This document shows positions 8,594 through 17,903 of a stretch of 42,385 nucleotides of DNA, in pieces. The notes beneath the pieces were generated by a model that saw only the letters and a program-made list of their open reading frames with translations, was not told where the DNA came from and did no database searches. Every line of letters begins with the position of its first letter. Position 1 is the first letter of the stretch. The position numbers and the translations under genes were made by a program. Source of the DNA: Burkholderiaceae bacterium (GTDB lineage Bacteria > Pseudomonadota > Gammaproteobacteria > Burkholderiales > Burkholderiaceae_D); contig JAOASL010000035.1 of assembly GCA_030158675.1 (NCBI GenBank), positions 81,627 through 124,011 on the forward strand, read 5' to 3'.

Positions 8594-10003
8594 ATGTCTA
8601 CCCACAGGATTACTGCATCGCCAAATGCACTCCCCACGCACGGTCCGGAACAAACCGAGTCTGGCGCGGCGCCAGCCCCAGATAACGCACCGGTGCTGAC
8701 GCAAAGAGCACAAACACCCTCACCTTTCGATGCACCTTCTCATTCGTCCATCACGTTAACCACGGCCACTGCCCACCCAACCACCACTACGACTACCACG
8801 GTCATCGCCGGGCACGCCAATAACACGAACGCAGCGACCGCCCCAACCTTTTATTTGTCCGATTTGGCCCTGGAGATAAAGCATGAAATCTTCCGGCTGG
8901 CCCTGCGCGACGGCGTCTTCAACAGCGGAGTGCTTTCTTACGCCAAGTCGGCCAAAATGCCGCGCACCGAAGTCATCGATTTCCTGGCGACGAAAAGTGC
9001 CGATGAGGAGTTCGGCCCAAGAATGCGTGCAAGCACGCTGAGCGGGATGGTTGAATGCAGCAAACGAATGGTCAGCAATGCGCCCGAACTACGCCAATCA
9101 TTCGAGTCCAGCGCAAGATACACAGCACGCCATGCCAATGTTCCGGGGTTATGCCGAACGACGTTCGATGAGTTTGCAGGCGTGGAATTCAGATTCGCTG
9201 AAATCAATTCTGGCAGCGACCTGTTACCAGACCTGCGCGCTCTTGAAGGCAAACCGATCAAACTGAACGCCAATAGCATAGGGCGTTACCGGTTTCTCCG
9301 TGAAGTGTTACCTGCGCTCGCACACATACCGAAAGCATGCCCGGTCGTGCTGATCGCCGCCAATAACCAGCTGACAGCCGACGATTTGGCAGCCCTGGTT
9401 GAGCAGATGCAAACCAATCCTTGCGTTGTACAACTCAACCTCAACCATAACCCGTTGTGCGAATCTGACCGCCCCTGCCTTCCGCTCGCGGACCTGTTCC
9501 GGCTCACCGGCCCGACCACCCATTTGTACCTCGCCGACACCAGATTCAACGATGCGACTGCAGCCTGCATACAAAAAGCCCTGGCGAAAAATCCCTGCCT
9601 TGAGTGCATCGACCTGAGGTTAAACAATTTGACAGAAAACGGCGCCATCCTGATCGCTGAAGCCATTGCCACAAAGGGTCAGAACGACGAAATTCATGTC
9701 AACCCTGTGCTCAGGTCGGTACGAATGCAGCACAATCAGTACGGGGATAAAAACCATAAAGTAGCCATGGCCGTACAAATAATCGAAGCAGCCAAACGGA
9801 TTTACTTAGACAAAGAAAACGCGTTGACCGGAATTTCCGATTCGGATGGGCTTTCAGATTTGGAAGAATTTTCCATGCTCGGCTCCGACATTCCCATGGT
9901 CGCAGAGATCGATGGCACAGGCTTCGTGTACATGGATTTTCATTCCATGAACAATATGGCGCAAAACGCTTTCGACAAAGCCGCAGAGCGAGAAAAACTA
10001 TGA
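8594..10003 (+). CDS. Leucine-rich-repeat protein with F-box-like segment; candidate secreted effector
   Basis: I do not recognise an exact family. The 469-residue protein has three visible parts. Residues 1-85 are Ser/Thr/Pro/Ala-rich and probably disordered, including a run of seven threonines at 63-69; this is the composition of type III secretion signals. Residues 87-105 (YLSDLALEIKHEIFRLAL) resemble the first helix-loop-helix of an F-box (L-x-x-L-x-x-E-I-x-x-x-I-F). Residues 215-385 hold ribonuclease-inhibitor-type leucine-rich repeats, for example VVQLNLNHNPL, THLYLADTRF and LECIDLRLNNLTENGAILIA. The GA-x-x-x-A step recalls GALA effectors of Ralstonia. There is no Sec signal and no membrane segment. 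Isolated between pncC and pyrF, it is less GC-rich than its neighbours, which suggests acquisition. A ribosome binding site (AAGGAAG) precedes the ATG. Secretion and ubiquitin-ligase mimicry are inference. Confidence 0.7.
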   Translation: MSTHRITASPNALPTHGPEQTESGAAPAPDNAPVLTQRAQTPSPFDAPSHSSITLTTATAHPTTTTTTTVIAGHANNTNAATAPTFYLSDLALEIKHEIFRLALRDGVFNSGVLSYAKSAKMPRTEVIDFLATKSADEEFGPRMRASTLSGMVECSKRMVSNAPELRQSFESSARYTARHANVPGLCRTTFDEFAGVEFRFAEINSGSDLLPDLRALEGKPIKLNANSIGRYRFLREVLPALAHIPKACPVVLIAANNQLTADDLAALVEQMQTNPCVVQLNLNHNPLCESDRPCLPLADLFRLTGPTTHLYLADTRFNDATAACIQKALAKNPCLECIDLRLNNLTENGAILIAEAIATKGQNDEIHVNPVLRSVRMQHNQYGDKNHKVAMAVQIIEAAKRIYLDKENALTGISDSDGLSDLEEFSMLGSDIPMVAEIDGTGFVYMDFHSMNNMAQNAFDKAAEREKL

Positions 10004-10028
10004 CTCCTTGCTGAGGCCATCTGCTCAG

Positions 10029-10054
10029 GATACCGGCAGAGCTGTCCCGGTATC
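10029..10054. terminator. Hairpin after the LRR gene
   Basis: A perfect 8-bp stem GATACCGG (10029-10036) / CCGGTATC (10047-10054) with a 10-base loop lies between the convergent LRR and pyrF genes. No U tract follows on either strand, so terminator function is tentative. Confidence 0.4.
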
Positions 10055-10117
10055 GGACTCACGGAAAAATGAGGTCGCCCGGTCTTCTGCGACGACGCAC
10101 CAAGCCGGACTGGCTGT

Positions 10118-10945
10118 TCAGAGGCGAATCCGGTAGCGATTAATATCATCGCGAGTCTGCTGTGCCACGCGCGCGGCTGCCTGCGCAAAGGGTTCGCCGC
10201 CTTCGCGCTTCGCATACAGGATTGCGCGCGAGGAGTTGATCATCATGCCGGCACCGTCCGCGGTCTGGCCTGCATTGACCGTCGCCTCGATGTCGCCGCC
10301 CTGCGCGCCGATACCGGGCACCAGCAGCGGCATGTCACCGACGATGGCGCGCACCTGGGCGATCTCTTGCGGGAAGGTCGCGCCGACCACCAGTCCGCAC
10401 TGACCGTTGCGGTTCCACTTCTCGGCCACCAGCCGCGCCACATGCTGGTATAGCGGCTTGTCATCGACCTGAAGGAATTGCAGATCGGAGCCGCCTGGGT
10501 TGGACGTGCGGCACAACACGATCACGCCACGGTCCTGCCACTGCAAATAAGGCTCGACGGAATCAAAGCCCATGTAGGGATTCACCGTCACCGCATCGGC
10601 TCGATAGCGCTCGAAGGCCTCACGCGCATATTGTTCGGCGGTCGCGCCGATGTCGCCGCGCTTGGCATCCAGCACCAGCGGGATGTCCGGGTAGTTCGTA
10701 TTCAGGTAGTCGCAAATTGCCTGCAGCTGGTCTTCCGCGCCGATGGCAGCGAAGTACGCGATCTGCGGCTTGAACGCACAGGCAAACCCGGCCGTTGCAT
10801 CAATGATGGCCTTGCAAAATTCGAATATGGCGTCTGGCTGCCCCTTGAGTTCGGCGGGAAATTTCGCGACATCGGGGTCGAGACCGACGCACAGGAGCGA
10901 GTCGTTGCGGCGTGTCGCCGCGCCCAGTTTATTGATGAAATCCAC
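10118..10945 (-). CDS. pyrF: Orotidine 5'-phosphate decarboxylase (type 2)
   Basis: Decarboxylates OMP to UMP, the last step of de novo pyrimidine synthesis. The 275-residue protein has the catalytic motif [16 protein letters not shown] (Asp-Lys-x-x-x-Asp), the N-terminal LLCVGLDPD and the phosphate-binding [12 protein letters not shown]. Length and motif spacing match the longer type 2 enzymes of actinobacteria and betaproteobacteria rather than the 230-residue E. coli type. It starts at 10945 ([10 protein letters not shown]). It is divergent from the DMT transporter, with only about 60 bases between start codons. Confidence 0.95.
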   Translation of the reverse strand: MDFINKLGAATRRNDSLLCVGLDPDVAKFPAELKGQPDAIFEFCKAIIDATAGFACAFKPQIAYFAAIGAEDQLQAICDYLNTNYPDIPLVLDAKRGDIGATAEQYAREAFERYRADAVTVNPYMGFDSVEPYLQWQDRGVIVLCRTSNPGGSDLQFLQVDDKPLYQHVARLVAEKWNRNGQCGLVVGATFPQEIAQVRAIVGDMPLLVPGIGAQGGDIEATVNAGQTADGAGMMINSSRAILYAKREGGEPFAQAAARVAQQTRDDINRYRIRL

Positions 10946-11007
10946 GGCAGTCCGGGTTCAAAACCATAAAACCGGCATTGTAGCCTGTCGTGCTATCTTG
11001 GCGCCCC

Positions 11008-11904
11008 ATGAATCAACCGAACCATCAACTGACGCGCAGGGATTTCGTCCTGCTCGCGCTGCTGATCCTGTCATGGGGACTGAACTGGCCCGTGATGAAG
11101 TTGAGCGTGCGCGAATTTCCACCGCTGACGTTCCGCTTGCTCTCCATGGTCGGCGGTCTCGCCGTAATCGCACTGGCCGCACGCTTGCAGCATGCCTCAC
11201 TGCGCGTCCCGCCCGGCAAGGTACTGACGGTGATCAAACTGGGCATACCGAACATGTTGGTCTGGCACGCCTTCATCATCCTTGGCGTGAAGCTGCTGTC
11301 GTCGGGCCGCGCGGCGATTCTTGGCTACACGATGCCGGTCTGGGCGGTGTTGTCCGGTCTGCTGTTCTTTGACGAACGTATCGGCGGTCGAGCACTGCTT
11401 GGGATTGTGCTCGCGATCGCCGGTGCGGGACTGCTGCTGTCGAGCGAATTCGCGACGATTTCGGGGCAGCCGCTGGGTACGGTATTCGCGCTGATCGCTG
11501 CTGCGGCCTGGGGACTGGGCACCGTGCTGATGAAACGGACACGGCTCGACATGCCGACCATTTCGCTGACCTTCTGGATGCTTGCGCTGACGACTTCGGT
11601 GATGCTGGTACTGGCTCTGCTATTCGAACGTTCACAATGGCGAATGCCAAATGCGGTCGAGTGGACCGGCATTGTCTATAACGCAGCGATCATCTTCGGC
11701 TTTGCGCACGTGGTCTGGTTCCGCCTCGCGCGGCTGTTGCCGCCGGTGGTGTCCAGTCTGTCGGTGATGTTCATCCCGGTGGTCGGCACTTTTTCAGGGG
11801 CATGGATGCTCGGCGAAACGCCGCAATGGCAGGACTATCTCGCGATGCTGCTGATCCTGGGCTCGATGTCGACGGTACTGTTTCAGCCTCGCGAAAAAAA
11901 TTAG
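11008..11904 (+). CDS. DMT superfamily permease (EamA family)
   Basis: A hydrophobic protein of about 298 residues with roughly ten predicted transmembrane helices arranged as two EamA repeats. The first is FVLLALLILSWGLNWPVMK with SVREFPPLTFRLL; the second is GTVFALIAAAAWGLGTVLMK. This is the layout of inner-membrane drug/metabolite exporters of the RhaT/EamA type. The substrate is unknown. The start at 11008 (MNQPNHQLTRRD) places a short cytoplasmic tail before helix 1. Its stop overlaps the end of dacB on the opposite strand by four bases, so no separate terminator fits between the two convergent genes. Confidence 0.88.
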   Translation: MNQPNHQLTRRDFVLLALLILSWGLNWPVMKLSVREFPPLTFRLLSMVGGLAVIALAARLQHASLRVPPGKVLTVIKLGIPNMLVWHAFIILGVKLLSSGRAAILGYTMPVWAVLSGLLFFDERIGGRALLGIVLAIAGAGLLLSSEFATISGQPLGTVFALIAAAAWGLGTVLMKRTRLDMPTISLTFWMLALTTSVMLVLALLFERSQWRMPNAVEWTGIVYNAAIIFGFAHVVWFRLARLLPPVVSSLSVMFIPVVGTFSGAWMLGETPQWQDYLAMLLILGSMSTVLFQPREKN

Positions 11905-13352
11905 TAAGTCTCCCAGACCCGAGTGAGCAGGCTGTCAAATGCTGCGCGCGCCTGACGAGCGTTCGGATGGTTGACCAGACAGACCACCACGATGCGGCGC
12001 CCGGAACGGGCAGTCACATAGCCGGCGATGCTGGCGACATCGGTCAGGCTGCCGGTCTTGATATGCGCGCTTCCCTGCAAGGGCGTGCCGGCGAAACGGC
12101 GCGCCATCGTGCCATCGACACCGGCGACTGGCAGCGACGCAATGAATTCCGGCATGGTCGGCTGCCGCCACGCGCGCTGCAGCAAAGCCGCCAGCACGGC
12201 AGCCGGGATGCGCTCATGGCGCGAGAGCCCGGAACCGTTCTGCAGCACCACCTTCGCCGTATCGATGCTACGCGCCGCCATCCAGGCAAGCACGCGTGCG
12301 GCCGCTGCATCGGCGCTGGCCGGAGCGCCGCCGCGCTGCGCCACGATGCCGAGCAACAGGTTGCGCGCCATCGGGTTATTGCTCTGCTTGTTGATCTCGC
12401 GGATTTGCTGCGATAGCGGCTCTGATTCCCACGACGCCAGCTCTTGGCTATCCTGCCCTGCCTTGCCTTCGACGATAGTGCCGCTAAAACGGCCGCCAAG
12501 TTGAGACCAGAGCGCACGAAACACCGCGCCGGCATAGCGAACCGGGTCAAGCGTATTCAGGTGAAATGTCATTTCGCGCTCGCCGCAGGCGATGGGATAA
12601 CGGCCAAGAAACCGTAGCCGCTCCATACTGAGCGTCGGCTGCAGCTGCGCATACGGTGCGATGCATGGCTCGTCCGATGCGTACGGCACGTCGATGGCGA
12701 ATCCCTCCAGCGGTGGCTCACTACTGAGCGCCACCGGCTGGTCTGGCGAGACGGGCAGCATGCGTACGCTGAGCGTATGCGCATTCAGCAGCAAGGCGTC
12801 CGGTGGCGCATTGTAGGCACGCTCGGGACGCCCGTCGAAGGCAGCCGCGTCATACGATACCGGCGCAAACAGCGAGCGATCTATCAGCAAATTGCCGCGC
12901 ACTTCGCGCAAGCCCAGCGCATGCAGCCGCGCCAGTAGCCGCCGTAGTGCATGATACGTAAACTGCGGGTCGCCGCTTCCCTCGATTACCAGATCGCCTT
13001 CCAGCACGCCGTCGATAATCCCGCCGTTTGCATGCACCCGAGTGACCCAGCGATGCGCCGGCCCAAGCAGTTCGAGCGACGCCTGCGTCGGCAACAGTTT
13101 CATCACCGACGCTGGCTGCATCGCGCGCTCACTGTGAAGCGCGAACAATGCCCCACCGCCTTCGGCGGCGCGCACATCGATCGCTACAGCATCCAGCGGC
13201 ACACCGGCCAGCGCGAAAGCAGTTGTCACCTGAGTAAACTCCGGCGTCGGCTCGGCTGTCGCAACACCCACATGCGGCACATGCGGCACATGCGGACCGG
13301 CACAGCCGGCCAGCAGCCACAGCAACGACAGGCAGAGGATCAATCGGCGCAC
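11901..13352 (-). CDS. dacB: D-alanyl-D-alanine carboxypeptidase/endopeptidase, PBP4 type, lipoprotein-like
   Basis: Cleaves the terminal D-Ala and the cross-bridges of periplasmic peptidoglycan. The 483-residue protein carries the three serine-hydrolase motifs of class C penicillin-binding proteins: S82-V-M-K85, S324-N-N326 and K432-T-G434. The N-terminus ends in a lipobox (LLAGC, Cys17), suggesting a lipid-anchored form. It is followed by an odd HVPHVPHV repeat encoded by three 9-bp units. The usual PBP4 insert between the first and second motifs is present (about 240 residues). The start at 13352 directly gives the signal peptide. Convergent with the DMT permease and divergent from the cyclodeaminase-like gene. 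Confidence 0.93.
   Translation of the reverse strand: MRRLILCLSLLWLLAGCAGPHVPHVPHVGVATAEPTPEFTQVTTAFALAGVPLDAVAIDVRAAEGGGALFALHSERAMQPASVMKLLPTQASLELLGPAHRWVTRVHANGGIIDGVLEGDLVIEGSGDPQFTYHALRRLLARLHALGLREVRGNLLIDRSLFAPVSYDAAAFDGRPERAYNAPPDALLLNAHTLSVRMLPVSPDQPVALSSEPPLEGFAIDVPYASDEPCIAPYAQLQPTLSMERLRFLGRYPIACGEREMTFHLNTLDPVRYAGAVFRALWSQLGGRFSGTIVEGKAGQDSQELASWESEPLSQQIREINKQSNNPMARNLLLGIVAQRGGAPASADAAAARVLAWMAARSIDTAKVVLQNGSGLSRHERIPAAVLAALLQRAWRQPTMPEFIASLPVAGVDGTMARRFAGTPLQGSAHIKTGSLTDVASIAGYVTARSGRRIVVVCLVNHPNARQARAAFDSLLTRVWETY
13269..13295. repeat. Three tandem 9-bp units in the dacB lipoprotein linker
   Basis: CACATGCGG is repeated three times in a row. It encodes His-Val-Pro units right after the lipobox cysteine of DacB. 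Being a multiple of three, copy-number change would keep the frame. Confidence 0.85.
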
Positions 13353-13434
13353 GCTCGACTCCTTGAGGAATACGGCAAATTATCCCATGCGTGCCGTTGA
13401 CGGCCGGCGCGCCTTTCGCCTACGCTGCCTTGCC

Positions 13435-14424
13435 ATGGACCCAACCACCTCCCTCCCCTTCATCGCCGGCGATCGCGTGCGCGACGCGTTGCCATTTCCA
13501 ACATTGGTCAATGCGCTGCGCAGCGCATTCGCCGGTACCGCGCAAGTGCCGCGCCGACATGTGCATGATCTGTCCGGCCAGGGCACGCTGCTGCTGATGC
13601 CCGCCTGGCAGACAGACGAACAGCTGGGCGTGAAGCTGGTCAGTGTCATGCCGGCCAACCGGGAGCGCGGCCTGCCGACGGTGCATGCGCTATACATCCT
13701 GTTGGACGCACAAACCGGCGCGCCGCTGGCGCTGATGGATGGCGAACAGCTGACGCTGCGACGCACTGCGGCGGTTTCGGCGCTGGCCTCGCTGTGGCTG
13801 TCGCGTCCGGACAGCCGCACGTTGCTGCTGGTTGGCAGTGGCCGCCTGGCTCCGGAGATGGCCGTCGCACATTGTGCGGTGCGCGACATCACGCGCGTGC
13901 TGGTCTGGGGACGCGATGCCAGCAAAACGAACGATGCGATGCGGCGGATACGGGCTGCCGGCTTGCCGCCGCAGCTCGAATTGCAGCACGCTGAATCACT
14001 GGAGCAGGGATGTCGCGCGGCAGACATCATTTGCTGCGCGACCACCAGCACCGAGCCCTTAGTGCGGGCGGCGTGGCTGCAGCCCGGCACGCATATTGAT
14101 CTGGTTGGCGGCTTTCGTCCGGACATGCGTGAAGCGGATGACGCACTGATCTGCAGTGCCAGTCTGTTCGTCGATACCGCCGACGGCGCTCTGGCCGAAG
14201 CGGGCGATCTGGTGCAGCCAATGCAACGTGGCCTGCTGCCGCGCGACGCAGTCCGGGCCGAACTCGCGGACCTCGCAGGCGGCATCCATCCAGGCCGGTG
14301 CGAGAGCAGCGAGATTACCGTGTTCAAATCCGTCGGCAGCGCATTGGCAGACCTCGCCTCAGCCGGGCTGGTATGGCGGCAACTGCAGTCGGGCAGTGTC
14401 ATGCCCGAATCAATGCCGGCATAA
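13435..14424 (+). CDS. Ornithine cyclodeaminase / mu-crystallin family protein
   Basis: A protein of about 329 residues with the family's fold order. The N-terminal substrate part has RRHVHDLSGQGTLLLMPAW and LGVKLVSVMPANRERGLPTV. It is followed by LDAQTGAPLALMDGEQLTLRRTAAVSALA and the NAD-binding LLVGSGRLAPEMAVAHCAV. The late DLVGGFRPDMREADD and VFKSVGSALADLASA motifs complete it. Members include ornithine cyclodeaminase, alanine dehydrogenase and delta-pyrroline-2-carboxylate reductase; which reaction applies cannot be told from motifs. The start is uncertain: MDPTTSLPFI at 13435 fits the family length, while ATGs at 13387 and 13363 extend it into the dacB promoter region. Confidence 0.82.
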   Translation: MDPTTSLPFIAGDRVRDALPFPTLVNALRSAFAGTAQVPRRHVHDLSGQGTLLLMPAWQTDEQLGVKLVSVMPANRERGLPTVHALYILLDAQTGAPLALMDGEQLTLRRTAAVSALASLWLSRPDSRTLLLVGSGRLAPEMAVAHCAVRDITRVLVWGRDASKTNDAMRRIRAAGLPPQLELQHAESLEQGCRAADIICCATTSTEPLVRAAWLQPGTHIDLVGGFRPDMREADDALICSASLFVDTADGALAEAGDLVQPMQRGLLPRDAVRAELADLAGGIHPGRCESSEITVFKSVGSALADLASAGLVWRQLQSGSVMPESMPA

Positions 14425-14438
14425 ATTTACGAACCAAT

Positions 14439-15338
14439 TCACGGATAGTCGACCGGTCGCAAATCATCCGGCAACGGGATGAACTCTGTTTCCCCAGGCA
14501 CGTCGTCAAAGCGCCGCGAGATCCAGTCTCGCTTTGCCTGTTCGATGCGCGCAGCGCTGTGAGAGACGAAATTCCAGACCATCCGGCGTGGACCATCCAG
14601 CGCGGCGCCGCCCAGCAGCATCAAGGTGGCGCCGGACGAGCCGGCCTGTACCGTGAGCGAGATCCCCGCACGCATCAACAACAATCGCCCGCCAGCGTGC
14701 ACACCCTCATCGCCCAGGTCGAGTTCGCCGTGCACCAGATACAGCGCCTGCTCAGGATATTCAGACGGGACGCTGAAACGTGCACCGGGCTGCAGTGTCA
14801 ACTGCAGATAGAACAGGGGTGAGCGTGTCGGCAGGGGTGCTGTCATCCCCATGAAACTGCCGGCCACCAGAACGGCGCTGGCGCCAGCCAGCTCCGCCCG
14901 CGGCAACTGGTCTGCACCCAGATGGGTGAAATCAGGATCGCACTCCTCGTCGTCACACGGTAGCGCCACCCAACACTGCAAGCCATGGAGCGGCGCCGCC
15001 TGCTGACGCTGCACCGCATCGCTGCGCTCCGAATGCACGATGCCACGACCGGCGGTCATCCAGTTCACTTCGCCCGGCCGGATCGACTGCACACTGCCCA
15101 AGCTGTCCCGATGCAGAATCTCGCCGGCAAACAGCCAGGTCACGGTCGCCAGCCCGATATGCGGATGCGGCCGTACATCAAGACCGACGCCGGTTGGCTG
15201 TACCGTCGGCCCCATCTCGTCGAGGAAGACAAACGGCCCGACCGTCCGCCGAGCTGCTGCCGGCAACGCGCGGCGCACGGCGAATCCGTCACTCAGGTCG
15301 CGAGTGCGTGGAACGATGATTTCTTCGATAGCGTTCAT
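14439..15338 (-). CDS. Pirin family protein
   Basis: A bicupin of 299 residues. The N-terminal cupin has the metal-ligand pattern of pirins: RPHPHIGLATVTWLFAGEI, then HRDSLGSVQSIRPGEVNWM and TAGRGIVHSE. The C-terminal part continues with the pirin C domain (LYLVHGELDLGDEGV, RMVWNFVSHS). Bacterial pirins such as YhhW act as quercetin dioxygenases, and others modulate metabolic enzymes; which applies here is open. The start at 15338 (MNAIEEIIVPRT) matches the usual N-terminus. Convergent with the cyclodeaminase homologue and divergent from groES. Confidence 0.9.
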   Translation of the reverse strand: MNAIEEIIVPRTRDLSDGFAVRRALPAAARRTVGPFVFLDEMGPTVQPTGVGLDVRPHPHIGLATVTWLFAGEILHRDSLGSVQSIRPGEVNWMTAGRGIVHSERSDAVQRQQAAPLHGLQCWVALPCDDEECDPDFTHLGADQLPRAELAGASAVLVAGSFMGMTAPLPTRSPLFYLQLTLQPGARFSVPSEYPEQALYLVHGELDLGDEGVHAGGRLLLMRAGISLTVQAGSSGATLMLLGGAALDGPRRMVWNFVSHSAARIEQAKRDWISRRFDDVPGETEFIPLPDDLRPVDYP

Positions 15339-15444
15339 TGATCGATGATAGCTCTCAGATCACGATGACCAGTAATTCGGCACTTGAAAATTATCAAATT
15401 AACCACTTATGCTTTACAGGGCCAAATAAGTTTTGGTGCTCATT

Positions 15445-15474
15445 CTTGAAAAAGGCGACACCCGTCCCTATACT
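15445..15474 (+). promoter_or_regulatory. Overlapping sigma70 and sigma32-type promoters of groESL
   Basis: TTGAAA (15446-15451) and TATACT (15469-15474) stand 17 bp apart, a near-consensus sigma70 promoter. The same stretch reads CTTGAAA-N14-CCCTATAC, close to the sigma32 consensus CTTGAAA-N11/16-CCCCATNT. Both would start transcription within the CIRCE element. Confidence 0.75.
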
Positions 15475-15500
15475 TAGCACTCGCTGACGGAGAGTGCTAA
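15474..15500. promoter_or_regulatory. CIRCE operator (HrcA binding site)
   Basis: TTAGCACTC (15474-15482), nine bases, GAGTGCTAA (15492-15500): a perfect match to the CIRCE inverted repeat bound by the heat-shock repressor HrcA. It begins at the last base of the -10 box, so bound HrcA would block initiation. Confidence 0.97.
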
Positions 15501-15605
15501 CAACTTTTCCGGATGACTGTTTTTCTGACAGCGGCCGCAGCGGGAAAAAATTTCCGCCAAAGCGGCTAACCAAAATACATAAACCATTGTTTTAAAGGAG
15601 TTTTT

Positions 15606-15896
15606 ATGAGCCTTCGTCCTTTGCACGACCGTATCATCGTCGAACGTCAGGAACAGGAAACCAAGACCGCCTCAGGTATCGTTCTGCCGGAGGCAGCCGC
15701 CGAGAAGCCGGATATGGGCACGGTGGTCGCTGTCGGCAATGGCAAGATTCTCGAAGACGGCAAAATTCGCCCGCTCGACGTGAAGGTCGGCGACACCGTC
15801 CTCTTCGGCAAGTACTCCGGCCAGACCGTCAAGGTCGATGGCAAGGAAGTGCTGGTCATGCGTGAAGAAGACGTGATGGCCGTCGTCGAAAAATGA
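15606..15896 (+). CDS. groES: Co-chaperonin GroES
   Basis: Forms the heptameric lid of the GroEL folding chamber in the cytoplasm. The 96-residue protein starts [18 protein letters not shown], has the flexible mobile loop [15 protein letters not shown] that contacts GroEL, and ends [15 protein letters not shown]. Length and sequence are entirely typical. A strong ribosome binding site (AAAGGAG) precedes the ATG. It is the first gene of the groESL operon, under a CIRCE element and dual promoters. Its stop codon overlaps the base of a hairpin in the groES-groEL spacer. Confidence 0.98.
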   Translation: MSLRPLHDRIIVERQEQETKTASGIVLPEAAAEKPDMGTVVAVGNGKILEDGKIRPLDVKVGDTVLFGKYSGQTVKVDGKEVLVMREEDVMAVVEK

Positions 15897-15941
15897 TGAC
15901 GATGTCCGCGCGCAAGCCGCGCGGATAGCAGCGTCGTCATC
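15895..15941 (+). promoter_or_regulatory. Two-tier hairpin in the groES-groEL spacer
   Basis: Outer arms GATGACGA (15895-15902) / TCGTCATC (15934-15941) enclose inner arms TCCGCGCG (15905-15912) / CGCGCGGA (15918-15925). The structure overlaps the groES stop codon and lies about 70 bases before groEL. It may be an mRNA processing or stabilising element; a terminator is unlikely because there is no U tract. It is followed by CCCG-rich palindromic sequence (15941-15966). Confidence 0.55.
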
Positions 15942-15996
15942 CCGACCCAGGCCGGGACCCGGCGGCGTTGAATTTCCGAATTCAATGAATAGTTAA

Positions 15997-17658
<1,662 letters not shown>

Positions 17659-17684
17659 ATCGTATCGGCTGTTCGCTGTTCAAG

Positions 17685-17716
17685 AGAAGCCCGCAGTCAT
17701 GCGGGCTTCTTTTTTC
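17685..17716 (+). terminator. groESL terminator 1
   Basis: A 10-bp stem AGAAGCCCGC (17685-17694) / GCGGGCTTCT (17701-17710), six-base loop, then a T run: a textbook Rho-independent terminator 26 bases after the groEL stop. Confidence 0.95.
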
Positions 17717-17744
17717 TATTACGTTTTGAACTGCTCAAAAAATT

Positions 17745-17768
17745 GCCTGCTTGATTGCAGGCTTTTTT
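17745..17768 (+). terminator. groESL terminator 2
   Basis: A stem GCCTGC (17745-17750) / GCAGGC (17757-17762) is followed by a T run. It is a second, back-up terminator. The A-rich flank upstream of the stem would also serve the minus strand. Confidence 0.85.
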
Positions 17769-17903
17769 ATGCACGTTCGTTTGATGAACATCAATACAAC
17801 ATACGAATTGAACGTAATGTCTGCTAAACGGTTGGCACTAAGCCGGCGCCAGCGTCAAAACCGATAGACGCTCGCGCGAACCATTGCCAACGGAGAAGAC
17901 GCC

